From Trichomonas vaginalis G3 (taxonomy: Eukaryota > Parabasalia > Trichomonadida > Trichomonadidae), in assembly GCF_026262505.1 (NCBI RefSeq), contig NC_067206.1:11241507-11305506 (forward strand): DNA of 64,000 nucleotides, written 5' to 3'. Below the pieces are notes generated by a model that worked only from the letters and a program-made list of their open reading frames with translations, did not search any database and was not told the DNA's origin. Of this stretch, positions 20,310 through 29,827 are shown piece after piece (the first letter of the stretch is position 1; each line of letters opens with the position of its first letter). The position numbers and the translations under genes are program-made.

Positions 20310-22463
20310 ATGCCCCCATATAGAATGGATAGAAAGTCTGCTAGAATAAAAGCAGAGTTACAAGGATATGGTTGGAGAGTTTCGAAGAATTTTAAATATA
20401 GGAAGGGAAGACCCATAAAAGTCTATGACAAATTGTCTGGTCTTCGCTACGAAATGGATTTGGAAACAGCACGTGCCAATTATCCAAACAGACTAGAGAG
20501 GTTAGAAGAAGAACGTCTTATGGACATGCCTTTCGATGTTAGTGAACCTCAAGTTGAAGGACACGACGGCTTTGCCAGATTCTACTGGAAACATGACGAA
20601 CAATTGCATCCTTTGAGAAGGAAAAAAGGAAAAGGTGAAGACGCACATGCTCCCATGGAAAGAACAAGATATGCATATGAAAAGTATCGTGAAGTTAGAA
20701 GTCAAATTACATCTGGTCGAACCTTTACAGTAAACTTTGACGAAGGAAAGAACAAAGAAGGCTTCATGGGAGTACTTGCTGCAATTCAAGACGGAAATAA
20801 GAAAGGACACAATCTCAGATTGACCATAACAGATTTGGATGGTCACATTTACTATGCACATGGCAATGAACAAACAGCCGCAAAACTTCTTGACGCTTTC
20901 AAGACTACAAAGAGAGAACAAATGGTTGACTCCGACTCAGACATTTTGAATGCAATTGAAGGAATTGCAAGTGTCAAGTTCGAATGGTACCAACCTAACC
21001 CTCAAGCAGTCAGACAACATGCTGGATACTTCCCCTTCATAAATAAGTCTGACATTGACTTGACAAGGTATGGAATTTACAATTCAATTGAAACAATTGT
21101 CAATGAACCTTGTATTCTTACATGTCTCAGGAACTCTGGTCTTGTTACAGAAGAGAAGATGAAGTATCTTGAGTCATGTGTGAAGACAAGGTACATTCTC
21201 AGAGGTCAATTGGCAAAAATTGCACCGTTGGCAAATGTCAATATCCGAGTCAACATACCTACAGCTAAAGGTTCTTCACATGACGACTATGTTGTTGAGT
21301 TCAATTTACCATGGTTGAAGATTGTAATTGTCCACAACCACTTCATGTTGAACGAAAGTCTTACAAACCCATTGTTCGGAAAAGGCAAGTGCAACATTGT
21401 CAGAGCTGTAAACATTCTTTTCGAGAAAGGTTTGTTGGAACCAATTCCAGATGACAAGCTGACAGAAACTTTTGTACCAAAAGACGAAACAAACTTTTCA
21501 CTGTTAGCAAGACCAAAAGTTGTTCCAGACAAAGTTCTAGTACAAAAGAAGTACACAGTTCCACAAGGGGTTGGTATGTTCGGATACCAACCTGAACCAG
21601 AAGAACTTCCAATGAGGTTGCAAGAACTTCAAGATGCTATAAACAAACTTCCATTGAGACATCCAATTGACGTCAAATTGTATTGGAGAGCATCGGAGTT
21701 AGGTCAGAAGGTTTTATATGAAACAGGTTGCTTCGACGATGTTTATGAGATAACAGGAGAAGTTTCTCAGAAGATAAGAGACTCACTTGAATTTCCACAA
21801 ACTGGACCAATTGGTTGCGACAAGTTCGACTCAAACGAAAAGATATACTATGTCGACCTTAACGCTGCATACATGAGGTTTGTCCAATATATTCCGACTG
21901 GAATTCCAAACGAAGATGGTGAGTTCCCGGGAAGGAACTATACAGTTGGAAAAGTCATACAACAACTGTATGATATTAGGAAAGCTTCAAACCCCAAACT
22001 TGCAATGACACTCAAATTGCTTATGAATTCGACATGGGGATATTCCATTAAGAAACCTCAAGAGATGAAGAGTAAACATTATGAGAAGGTCGACAACTTT
22101 GTTGAAAGGTTTTCTCCTTTTGTTTTGAAGTACGAATTCACTCAAGGTCAAAGTGGCTTAGTAACCACATTAAAACCTATTGTCGAACATTGGTCTTACC
22201 CTCAGTTCGCAAAGGCAGTCCTTGACAACTACAACAAATTCTTCTCGGAAGTCAAATCCAAAGTGAAGGTTTACTATGAGAACATCGACGCACTCATGAC
22301 GAACGAAGAAGGGTACAACAAACTCATTGAAATGGGAATGGTCGGTGAAAAGATGGGCTGTTTTAAGCTAGATAAGGTATTTTTCGAAGTTCATGTCCTC
22401 TCCAAGCGTAAGTACTGGGGCATACTTGAAGACGGCACAGAAATAAAACATTGCATGAAATAA
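20310..22463 (+). CDS. protein-primed family B DNA polymerase
   Basis: Intact, 717 codons, the same length as in B. Palm motifs are in order: motif A YVDLNAAYMRF near residue 514 (metal-binding Asp), motif B KLLMNSTWGYSIK near 568, motif C YYENIDALMT near 654 (the usual DTD reduced to NID, keeping one Asp), and a KRKYW basic motif near 699. The gene ends only ~20 residues later. The first ~500 residues lack a recognisable DIE-type exonuclease I motif, so proofreading may be absent or highly diverged. Protein-primed polymerases replicate linear DNA from its ends, which fits the inverted-repeat termini. Promoter region TTTTTTTATTTTTATAAAA precedes the ATG. Confidence 0.92.
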   Translation: MPPYRMDRKSARIKAELQGYGWRVSKNFKYRKGRPIKVYDKLSGLRYEMDLETARANYPNRLERLEEERLMDMPFDVSEPQVEGHDGFARFYWKHDEQLHPLRRKKGKGEDAHAPMERTRYAYEKYREVRSQITSGRTFTVNFDEGKNKEGFMGVLAAIQDGNKKGHNLRLTITDLDGHIYYAHGNEQTAAKLLDAFKTTKREQMVDSDSDILNAIEGIASVKFEWYQPNPQAVRQHAGYFPFINKSDIDLTRYGIYNSIETIVNEPCILTCLRNSGLVTEEKMKYLESCVKTRYILRGQLAKIAPLANVNIRVNIPTAKGSSHDDYVVEFNLPWLKIVIVHNHFMLNESLTNPLFGKGKCNIVRAVNILFEKGLLEPIPDDKLTETFVPKDETNFSLLARPKVVPDKVLVQKKYTVPQGVGMFGYQPEPEELPMRLQELQDAINKLPLRHPIDVKLYWRASELGQKVLYETGCFDDVYEITGEVSQKIRDSLEFPQTGPIGCDKFDSNEKIYYVDLNAAYMRFVQYIPTGIPNEDGEFPGRNYTVGKVIQQLYDIRKASNPKLAMTLKLLMNSTWGYSIKKPQEMKSKHYEKVDNFVERFSPFVLKYEFTQGQSGLVTTLKPIVEHWSYPQFAKAVLDNYNKFFSEVKSKVKVYYENIDALMTNEEGYNKLIEMGMVGEKMGCFKLDKVFFEVHVLSKRKYWGILEDGTEIKHCMK

Positions 22464-22517
22464 AAAATTGCATGAAGTAAAAACGTTTTTAAAACAATAT
22501 ATTTTTACATATATTAA

Positions 22518-23378
22518 ATGCTTCAGGTTGAAAAACAAAGAACAAAAGTAGCAGATACAAAACCATTAGACTATATCTTTACAAATGCTGGTAGGACTAT
22601 TTCAGATGAAGAAATTTCATCCCGAGCTTACAGGTTTGACTATCCAATTCGTTGGCTTCAAAGTCCTTCAGATGCAAAGGCAATAGGATTTAGAAGAGTT
22701 TTGTTTTCAAATAAAACTAACGCATTTATGTTCGCAGTATATTTTCATGGGCAGTATGAAGGTTCTGATGGTCTCATAGACAAATTTGATGAAATGAGAA
22801 TCTTTACAGTTCGTTCAGACGAAGGTCTTGAGAAAACTCTAGATGACTTTCAAACTCAAATGAACAAATACTACTGGGAATTTCAAAAAAAATACGACTC
22901 TTTACTAAATGGAACATACTATCTGAAACTAGAATATGACAAGATGAACTCCACCGTTTCATTTCAAAAGATTGAAATTAACCCTCCAAGAGATACAGAG
23001 TTTTTATTTTGGGAAGTAGACAAACGTTCTTGGGCACAATTTCTTCGGTTACTAAACCAGAACGAACCATTACCACCAGATGGTCCATTTAAATTTATAC
23101 TTCCACCAGCAGATTTGACAGTTTATAGAAACGTGTTTGACCCTCAAAATGTTATGTGTCATGCAAGTTTCAGTTCAAGCAACAACAGTTTTCTTTGTAT
23201 TGGTAAGGACTTTTATGACTTTGCTTCTAAATTCTACGAACCACCTAGTAACAGTTTCTCTGACTTTCAAGTTTGGTTCACAACAAATGGTGTGCAACAT
23301 ATTATTCCATTGTACTATGACTTTTATCTCGAATTGTCTTTCATATATAACTACGGAAAAGTGCTGAAAAAGTATTGA
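22518..23378 (+). CDS. 286-aa conserved Maverick protein (paralogue of the 282-aa protein)
   Basis: Intact. Conserved blocks shared with 15773-16621 are KPLDYIFTNAG, YRFDYPIRWLQSPS, KAIGFRR, PPSNSFSDFQVWFTTNG and IIPLYYDFYLELSFIYNYG. This looks like an old duplication kept in both A and B. It follows PolB by 54 bp with its own TTTTTACATATATTAA leader. No domain is recognised. The pair could form a heteromeric virion part (speculative). Confidence 0.8.
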   Translation: MLQVEKQRTKVADTKPLDYIFTNAGRTISDEEISSRAYRFDYPIRWLQSPSDAKAIGFRRVLFSNKTNAFMFAVYFHGQYEGSDGLIDKFDEMRIFTVRSDEGLEKTLDDFQTQMNKYYWEFQKKYDSLLNGTYYLKLEYDKMNSTVSFQKIEINPPRDTEFLFWEVDKRSWAQFLRLLNQNEPLPPDGPFKFILPPADLTVYRNVFDPQNVMCHASFSSSNNSFLCIGKDFYDFASKFYEPPSNSFSDFQVWFTTNGVQHIIPLYYDFYLELSFIYNYGKVLKKY

Positions 23379-23384
23379 AAAATA

Positions 23385-23434
23385 CTTTTAGGTGAAGAGG
23401 TGAGATCTCACCTGTTTTTTCACCTCTTTTCTAA
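23385..23434 (+). repeat. GATC-centred hairpin repeat, single copy
   Basis: TTTTAGGTGAAGAGGTGAGATCTCACCTG and following CACCTC copies. The perfect 16-bp palindrome AGGTGAGATCTCACCT is at 23398-23413. It lies just after the 286-aa gene stop, so it might also end transcription. It is the same family as the 128-bp repeats of B. An inverted partner is at 24887-24958, on the other side of the next gene. Confidence 0.75.
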
Positions 23435-23529
23435 CATGGTCTAAAACTCTCGAAAATCATGAATTTCCTTATGAAAGAAAAATAAAGTTAGTTTTTTAAA
23501 AAAATATTTTTTATTTTTATTGTAAGAAC

Positions 23530-24818
23530 ATGTTAGCAACAACTTCACCAAACTCGTTAGTCATGAACCCACTTCAATGTTAGTAGATACGTCAAAAACT
23601 ATTCCAGATTCGTTTACTTTCGAAACAGAAATCCAGAAGATAAAGCAAGAACTTCTCCAAGGAGATTTAGACTGTAGTGCGAAAGATGAAGAAAATGAAC
23701 AGTATCTTTATGAAATGCAGGATATTATTGACCATCTACCTAAACTTCCTGAAATACAACAACAAAAACTCACTATTCCTGAATTCGACGAAATTGAAGT
23801 CAGACCAACTGACTCAGTAGAAATTAAGAAATTCATACGAAAGGTAAATTATGAGTTTCTTGGATTTCATTGCAACCATAAAGTTATGGACAAAGATTGC
23901 GACATGTTATATAAGAACATCTCTGACATATATAAATCTGAAGAATTTAAGACCTACGACAACTTTGTTTCGTTAGTTGCAGAATGTGTATGGCAGATAA
24001 GAGATAAAGATAGAAGAGGTAAGGTATGGAACAAACAAATAAAACCAGCAGCTTTTGAGTTAAAGAAAACCATTGACGCCTTAGTTGTTTTAGCAGGTAA
24101 GGTTTCAGAATATAACGCAAAAATGAACCCGCAATGTTCTAAATGTAAAGCAGCAATGAGGAGATATAACTACTCAGTCAAAGAGATAGAAAGAATGAGA
24201 AACGACTATGCAGACTTAAAGAAAGAAACAGTTAGAAAGATAGACAATGACACCAAAGTGGTTAGAATAGGTGATTTAAACGTAAGATACTCAAAGAAAT
24301 ACAACAAATATTCTTTGTCAGACATTATATCTCCATCTGAAAAGAAAACAAACCATTGGGTTAGAAATGCTTCAACTCAGAAAATTTTGACAAGAAATCC
24401 TGAGCTTATGATATCGGTAAGATTCTATGGAAAAAGAGCATATCTCATCGACAAAAGTCTTATACCAATAGTTTTGTTATGGTTAGACCCAGTTGTTGGA
24501 TATAACTTCATAACATATGGTTCATTCGATACGGAACGTTGCAGTGAAGGCTTACTTTACATCGTTCAGAAACCGAAGGACTTCAATACAAAGAGATATA
24601 AGATAGGAAGAACATATAATATAACTCAAAGATATGACAGTACAGTCAATAGAGTTAAGGTTGTGTTTGTTAATGATATGAGAGCTGCAGAAACAGAACT
24701 ACTTGAAAAGTTTGAGAAAAGGTATGGTGCTCCCATGAAAGGTAAAGAAACGTTTGAAGTAGATGAGATAGATAAAGCTATAAAATTATTTGACGAAGTT
24801 GCTGAAAAATACATGTAA
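23530..24818 (+). pseudogene. fusion of a conserved N-terminal module to KilA-N and T5orf172 domains, frameshifted near the start
   Basis: The ATG at 23530 (MLATTSPNSLVMNP) is followed by a missing A near 23570. From 23577 on, 413 codons are open, so a product from the internal ATG is possible. Residues 1-220 match the separate 304-aa protein of B (52589-53503), including CHNHK-type and CSKCKA cysteine/histidine spacing. From TVRKIDNDT onward the sequence matches a second B protein (51091-51723): a KilA-N DNA-binding domain (YSLSDII, HWVRNASTQKIL), then a GIY-YIG-like T5orf172 domain (GLLYIVQKP, YKIGRTYNITQRYDS). In B these are two genes ~870 bp apart. Confidence 0.8.
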
Positions 24819-24886
24819 AGCGTTTATTTTTGGTCTTTTGTGAAAGTCAGAAAATAACGTTTACCATGTAAAACGCTTGTGAAAAA

Positions 24887-24958
24887 AAGAGGTGAAAAAT
24901 TAGGTGAAAAAACAGGTTAGATCTAACCATCTACCCTAAAATATATTTTTATTGAAAA
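24887..24958 (-). repeat. GATC-centred hairpin repeat, inverted partner
   Basis: Read on the minus strand: TTTTAGGGTAGATGGTTAGATCTAACCTG, then TTTTTTCACC and CACCTC. The perfect palindrome GGTTAGATCTAACC lies at 24915-24928. The GATC core is as at 23398, but the stem changes from GTGA/TCAC to GTTA/TAAC with pairing kept. Confidence 0.75.
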
Positions 24959-24969
24959 ATGACCAAATT

Positions 24970-25316
24970 TCATGAATTTCCTCATATGTTTGCTACCCTC
25001 GGAAAACCGAGGGTAGAGATTCCGTACGAAAATCGCAAGAATTTGCGACCCAGACTTTTTTCGGTCTTGCATAAAACTCTATGAAAATCATGAAATTTCT
25101 CTAGACCGACTTTTTTCGGTCTTGCATAAAACTCTATGAAAATCGTGAAGAACAGCGAGTACGTAAAAAATCTTACTCGCCAAAACTCATGAAAATCATG
25201 AAGAACAGCGAGTACGTAAAAAATCTTACTCGCCAAAACTCTATGAAAATCGTGAAGAACAGCGAGTACGTAAAAAATCTTACTCGCCAAAACTCTATGA
25301 AAATCATGAATTTTTA
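24970..25316 (+). repeat. array of hairpin cassettes with constant flanks
   Basis: The array has a first hairpin CTACCCTCGG-aaaa-CCGAGGGTAG (24993-25016), then two AGACCGA/TCGGTCT-type hairpins, then three ~53-bp units with GCGAGTA/TACTCGC stems. Between the later cassettes the sequence AAAACTCTATGAAAATCRTGAA repeats, while the stems belong to different families. This block fills the space before the KilA-N gene. The equivalent place in B (51840-52140) holds other mixtures in reverse orientation. Confidence 0.85.
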
Positions 25317-25391
25317 ATATTTCCTTAAGATAGAAAAAATAAAGTTAGTTTTATTTTTATTTATTTTTTTATCCGGAATATAAAGACAGAT

Positions 25392-26195
25392 ATGTCAACA
25401 ACAGAGAACACAACAACAGTTATAGTCCATGAAGCTATAAATGAAGAATATGAGTGGGTTCAGTTTAACAAACAATTGCGTCTCATTCGTTCGGTCAAAG
25501 ACGATATGTACCAAATGCAAAGTATTTTGACAGCATGTTTTGCTCCAGATACTAAGAAACCACAAGACTGGTTTAGGAACCAAAGCACACAAGAACTTTT
25601 GAGCGAAGCACAGCGAGACAGACTTTTTTCGGGGTCGCCTAAAACTCATGAAAATCGTGAAAAATTGCCAAACGGTTTGAGAGGATATTATGTACATAGA
25701 CTTCTTGTAAATGCTGTTGCAATGTGGGCTTCACCACGTTATGCTTGGTATATTTACAGACTTCTTGACGAAATTCATAGACAAGAACGTGAAGAGATGG
25801 AAAACAAGCTTGAAGCAAAAGACAAAAGCATACAGAAAAGAATACCACGTTCGGTACCAAAAGGTAAGGAAAAGAACTATAAGTATATGATTTATACTGA
25901 AGAGATGGAAAATGAAGAAGATAAAGATATGGTTATGTTGCATTTAGTCAGAAGAAACAACAAAAGCTTTTACGACCTTGCTAAGATTTACAAATCTGAC
26001 AGAAATTGGTTCTATCGCGAAAACTTACCGATTTCAATGACTCCAAATGAAGATGTGAAACAAATAGTTCAAGATACTTTACCTCAAACACACTATGATA
26101 TGAAAGGTTGTACAATTCTTACCTTCAAAGAAGATTTGCCATTGTTAAAGGAAAAAATAACAGAGTATTTTGACAACTTCAAACAAGCAGAGTAG
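25392..26195 (+). CDS. KilA-N domain protein with DUF3627-like C-terminus
   Basis: 267 codons, intact. Residues about 50-125 have the KilA-N pattern: DWFRNQSTQELL, GYYVHRLLVNAVAMWASPRYAWYIYRLLDEI. A short coiled coil follows (EEMENKLEAKDKSIQK). Residues ~150-265 (YKYMIYTEEMENEEDKDMVMLHLVRR, NWFYRENLPI, KDMKGCTIL-type region) resemble the C-terminal partner domain found after KilA-N in large DNA viruses. Such proteins bind DNA and are often regulators. A hairpin cassette is embedded in frame at 25605-25660 (residues ~72-90), where A and B differ strongly. The TTTTTTATCCGGAATATAAA leader precedes the ATG. Confidence 0.85.
   Translation: MSTTENTTTVIVHEAINEEYEWVQFNKQLRLIRSVKDDMYQMQSILTACFAPDTKKPQDWFRNQSTQELLSEAQRDRLFSGSPKTHENREKLPNGLRGYYVHRLLVNAVAMWASPRYAWYIYRLLDEIHRQEREEMENKLEAKDKSIQKRIPRSVPKGKEKNYKYMIYTEEMENEEDKDMVMLHLVRRNNKSFYDLAKIYKSDRNWFYRENLPISMTPNEDVKQIVQDTLPQTHYDMKGCTILTFKEDLPLLKEKITEYFDNFKQAE
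25605..25660 (+). repeat. hairpin cassette inside the KilA-N coding sequence
   Basis: GAAGCACAGCGAGACAGACT followed by TTTTTCGGGGTCGCC and the flank AAAACTCATGAAAATCGTGA. This is nearly the reverse complement of an intergenic B copy at about 52040-52090. It is read in frame as ...RDRLFSGSPKTHENRE.... The homologous slot in B (50737-50792) holds a different cassette. Confidence 0.8.
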
Positions 26196-26226
26196 ATGAA
26201 CCATTTATTTTTACGCTTGACTTCAG

Positions 26227-26742
26227 ATGGCTCAATTAGGTAAATTAGGTAAATTGCCTCGTCAAATCCTTCCGACAGGAAGAACTCTTCCATCAGACAG
26301 AAAAAGTTTTTCCCGACAACTGGAAGAACTCTTGCATCCGACAGGAAGAACTCTTCCATCAGACAGGAAGAACTCTTCCATCAGACAGGAAGAACTCTTC
26401 CATCAGACAGGAAAAGTTTTTCTTGTTGTTCGTCCGTAAACCATTCAAATTTTCGAAAATTGAGAACTTTTTGGTCGAACTTCAGAAAAAGTTTTTCCTT
26501 CCGACAGAAAAAGTTTTTCCTTCCGACAGAAAAAATTTTCCATCAGACAGGAAAAGTTCTTCCATCCGACAGGAAGAACTCTTCCATCCGACAGGAAGAA
26601 CTCTTCCATCAGACAGGAAGAACTCTTCCATCAGACAGGAAGAACTCTTCCTTCCGACGTTCCTCTTCCTGAATGCCTTCCAAAGCCAGAAGAACCGAAA
26701 GCTGCAGAACCACAACAGACTAAGACTAAACACTTAGATTTT
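26227..26742 (+). pseudogene. putative small gene carrying a 22-bp palindrome array
   Basis: The ends look coding: MAQLGKLGKLPRQIL at 26227 with a TTTTTACGCTTGACTTCAG leader, and LPECLPKPEEPKAAEPQQT near 26670-26720. Between them lies the repeat array 26268-26662. Because the unit is 22 bp, the frame changes at each repeat and all frames stay open, so the present reading stops within the array. A lacks the four bases that supply the stop in B. I cannot name a product. It sits convergent to the ATPase gene. Confidence 0.5.
26268..26662 (+). repeat. 22-bp palindrome-plus-spacer array (A)
   Basis: About 14 units, each a 14-bp near-palindrome followed by an 8-bp spacer. Palindromes are GGAAGAACTCTTCC or GAAAAAGTTTTTCC types, spacers ATCAGACA, ATCCGACA or TTCCGACA. 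In the middle (about 26414-26487) is a non-repeat stretch with the perfect palindrome AATTTTCGAAAATT. Stem changes G-to-A on one side are matched by C-to-T on the other. Confidence 0.9.
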
Positions 26743-27617
26743 TCAAGCTTGACTTTTTACAATTTGAACTTTGTTTGCGTAGATATGAATTCTGAAAGAA
26801 GTATGAGGGTCTTGTATGACTTTGTACTTCTCCCATAGTTCATGTCTGTCAAACTTACCTGCCATGGACTCTTTCATAAGTTCCATGAAATCGTCTTCGG
26901 ACAATCCGGGGAAAAGTATAATATCAGTAAGTATTCTCTTTACATCCTTACTTAAACTCTTTGCTGTCTGTACACAAATGACAACTGAAATGTTAAAGTG
27001 TCTGAGCTTCTTAAGAATTCGACACATATCTTGTTCTCTATTCTTTAACAAAGGATGAGAGGCGAAATCATCTAAATAAGAAGACATCTATGAGGGTAAG
27101 TCTTCCAATCGTAAGATTGCAATTTCTTCGAAATGTATTCTATCTCTTTCTGTTTGTTTCTGAAGTGTTTCTTCTCTAATATTCTCTGCATTTCCTCATT
27201 TGGGTCTTTAAACTTCGAGTTTATATACTCATTTATAGCATTGTACTTCAAAACTCTTCTTTGGTACTTCTTTATCCAATCTAACAACTCAGAGTCTTTT
27301 ATACATACTAACTTAGACTTCTTTATAATATCTTTGAACGAATTGACGGTTTGGTCAAATTGACCAGAAGTACTACAAATAACAACTAACTCATAGAATG
27401 GGTTCTTCTCATCTAGTTCTTGTTGTTGTGCAGCCATTTTAAGATAAGTGAAAGTCTTACCCGACCCAGGTGGTGCAATTAGACCTGTTATACCATTCTG
27501 AGCAAATAAGAACTTGTCATGTATAGGCTTTATCTGAGCATTTTCTAACTTCCTCTTGTTCTTGTTTAAAACATTCTCAAATTTCTTGTCAATGTCAGCA
27601 AACTTTTTTTCTAACAT
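26743..27617 (-). pseudogene. FtsK/A32-type packaging ATPase, one-base deletion (A copy)
   Basis: Homologue of 48745-49623. The frame is open from 27617 to 27072 (Walker A APPGSGKT intact) and again from 27087 to 26743. One base is missing at about 27085, directly before the Walker B segment LLILDDFASH, and one Lys codon is lost near 27170. Without the shift the protein would match B nearly throughout. Confidence 0.88.
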
Positions 27618-27653
27618 ATTTTTAGAAAAATTAAAATTTTTATCTTTTAGAAA

Positions 27654-28098
27654 ATGTCTAGCGATTTGCTATCTATATTCGAGACAAACTTTTGACAGCA
27701 AAACATCTGTAGACCATAAAATCTTACATAGTGTAAACAAGAAAGGTGAATTTGTTCTAAAGTTCTGTTTCTGGGAATATGACAAGAACCATAAAACATT
27801 ACAAAGAGCAGTCTTAAAATTTGTCAATGACAGACTTGTTGACAGAGATGACGCCGATTGGAAAGATGAAGTCCAACAAAAGTTCTTAGAATGCAAAGAA
27901 GACACATGCGCTGTTCTTGAAGATGAAATAGAAAACAGAATAAGAGCTATTAAAGGACAAAGAACTTTTACAAAAATATGGTTGCGCCAAATTTGACATA
28001 ACTCCACCAGAAAAGAAGAAGAGAGAAAGAAAGAAAAGAAAGTAGAAGAGAAGAAAGAACCTGAACCAGTTCCAGAGAAAAAGAAATTTGACATGTAA
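27654..28098 (+). pseudogene. ~151-aa K/E-rich protein, frameshifted (A copy)
   Basis: The start MSSD at 27654 is followed by two single-base losses (near 27669 and 27697). Then a long correct stretch reads HKILHSVNKKGEFVLKFCFW onward, with further slips near 27950 and 28020. It diverges from the ATPase across 36 bp. See the B copy (48255-48709) for the shape of the product. Confidence 0.65.
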
Positions 28099-28114
28099 AA
28101 ATAAAATTTTATTT

Positions 28115-28532
28115 TTAGAACATTTCTGGGTCAATGTCAATGTTCTCTTCCTCTTTAGGAGCAAACACGGCTTAGACTCTAAAATCTTTTTACCCAATTT
28201 ACCTTGAACTTCTACAATTTAGACTCATAATATTCATAGTCGTCTGTCTTCTTTGGTTCATAAGGTATAACAAGTTTGTATGCTTTGCCTTCTTTAAGGT
28301 TTGAGAACCTTCTGTCAAAACTTTCTTTGACTGTTAACAAACCTTCTATGTCTAAGTCTTCAAATTTCGCACCATTTTTAGTCACAATAGCAAACTTAAC
28401 TGGTTCGATGTTCCAAACTTTGCTGAATGAAGACTTTTCAAAATGGTAGAAGTAAACATTCAAATATGTGAATGGGTCTAGTTCTTCTTTAAGTCCTGAC
28501 ATGTACTTATTTACTGAGATGAATTTTGTCAT
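28115..28532 (-). pseudogene. conserved 139-aa protein, truncated by a late frameshift (A copy)
   Basis: Open from 28532 to 28212 (MTKFISVNKYMSGL through YYESKL), then a deleted base near 28215 and another near 28170 disturb the last ~35 codons found in B (47819-48238). The leader TTTTTTTATCCGATAGAAAAG is shared with B. Confidence 0.7.
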
Positions 28533-28569
28533 CTTTTCTATCGGATAAAAAAATATTTTTTTTTAAAAT

Positions 28570-29797
28570 TTACTCAGAAAAATTTTTCTTTGTATATACA
28601 CCATTCTGTATCTAAAAGACTTTTGACATTTGCCAAGAATGTTCGTTTAGACGCTGCATATAACCATACTCTTGACAATATTGTTTATACGAATCGTACA
28701 ATGACCTTTCATCTAATGACACAAAGTCAGTTTCATCTATGAACAGTTCATATACACTCTTGTTTGCTTCTAACAATGTTTGTCTCTCTTCGGTATGTGG
28801 AATTTGTCTTGGATTGAAGTTAGAAATATCTAATGTCATGAAATATGAGAACAAGTGGTTGTAAAAGTCAGATGTCAAAGTTTCTGCTAAGCGTCAAAAT
28901 ATTCTGTATCTTGCATATGAGAATCTGACGTTCTGACAACTACATATCTTCTGTCAGAACTTTCTAACTTCATCGGAACAGCATTGTTTGAAACCATAAT
29001 GAAGTTTGCAACATTTTCACAAACTCTTTGGTCTTTATATTTTCTTTCAACAACTCCAACTTTGTCTGTTATAAGACTCTTCAAAGCATCTGAGTTCAAA
29101 ACTTTTGTTGTATCTATACTTTGAAGTTCATTGCAAACTATAAGTTTCATATTCTCTATTGAAGAGTTAAATTTACCGCAGATGTTTTCTAAGTTTGTCA
29201 TATTCGGTTCGAATACCTCTAACAGTTTGCACAAAATATCTGTAAAGAAAGTATTCTTACCAGTTCCTTGTTTTCCAATTATAATGAGAGCAGTTTCATT
29301 TTTAGCACTTGGATGTTGTAAGATGTTTGCAAACCAACATAAGATATACTCATAGACTCTTTCGTTTCCATTGCATATAATTTCTTTGACATGGTCTAAC
29401 CAAGCTTCTATAATATTTTCTTTCCATTCTACTTGTTCATATTTATATCCAGTGAAGATAGAATAGAAGTTTGGAGAAGGTGTATAGAACTTTATACCTC
29501 GAACTGAAAAATCTTCTAACTTTGACAATAAGATATCCCAAGCATCTAACATCTTCATCCAACTTGTACGACTTTTATTTTCTTAAGTTTCTGTCTACAT
29601 TCTTGTTCAGACACTATTGTTGCTCTTGGTTTGTTAAAGACAACATCCCATTCTTTCATGACATAACATTCTGGGGCAGAGTCGACATAAATGACTAAAC
29701 GTTTCAAATTCTCGACTGCTTTGTTATAGTCTCTAAATGGACACATATTTCTGAAGGCTTGGAAGTCATAAAAATCTGAAACATCTATTCTGTACAT
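28570..29797 (-). pseudogene. SF3 helicase, frameshifted (A copy)
   Basis: Pieces 29555-29797, 28887-29558 and 28612-28878. One C is missing at about 29557 (Z has it), and others near 28890 and 28620. The Walker A (GKQGTGKNTF), the acidic motif (LIVCNELQS) and the motif C Asn (ANFIMVSNN) all fall in the middle piece, which by itself is open for 223 codons. Confidence 0.85.
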
Positions 29798-29827
29798 TTT
29801 TATAAAAATAAAAAAAATATTATTTTT

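Noticed and set aside
26268-26662. CRISPR-like array of 22-bp repeats
   Set aside because: The spacers are only 8 bp and nearly identical, the palindromes rather than the spacers vary, and the genome is eukaryotic.
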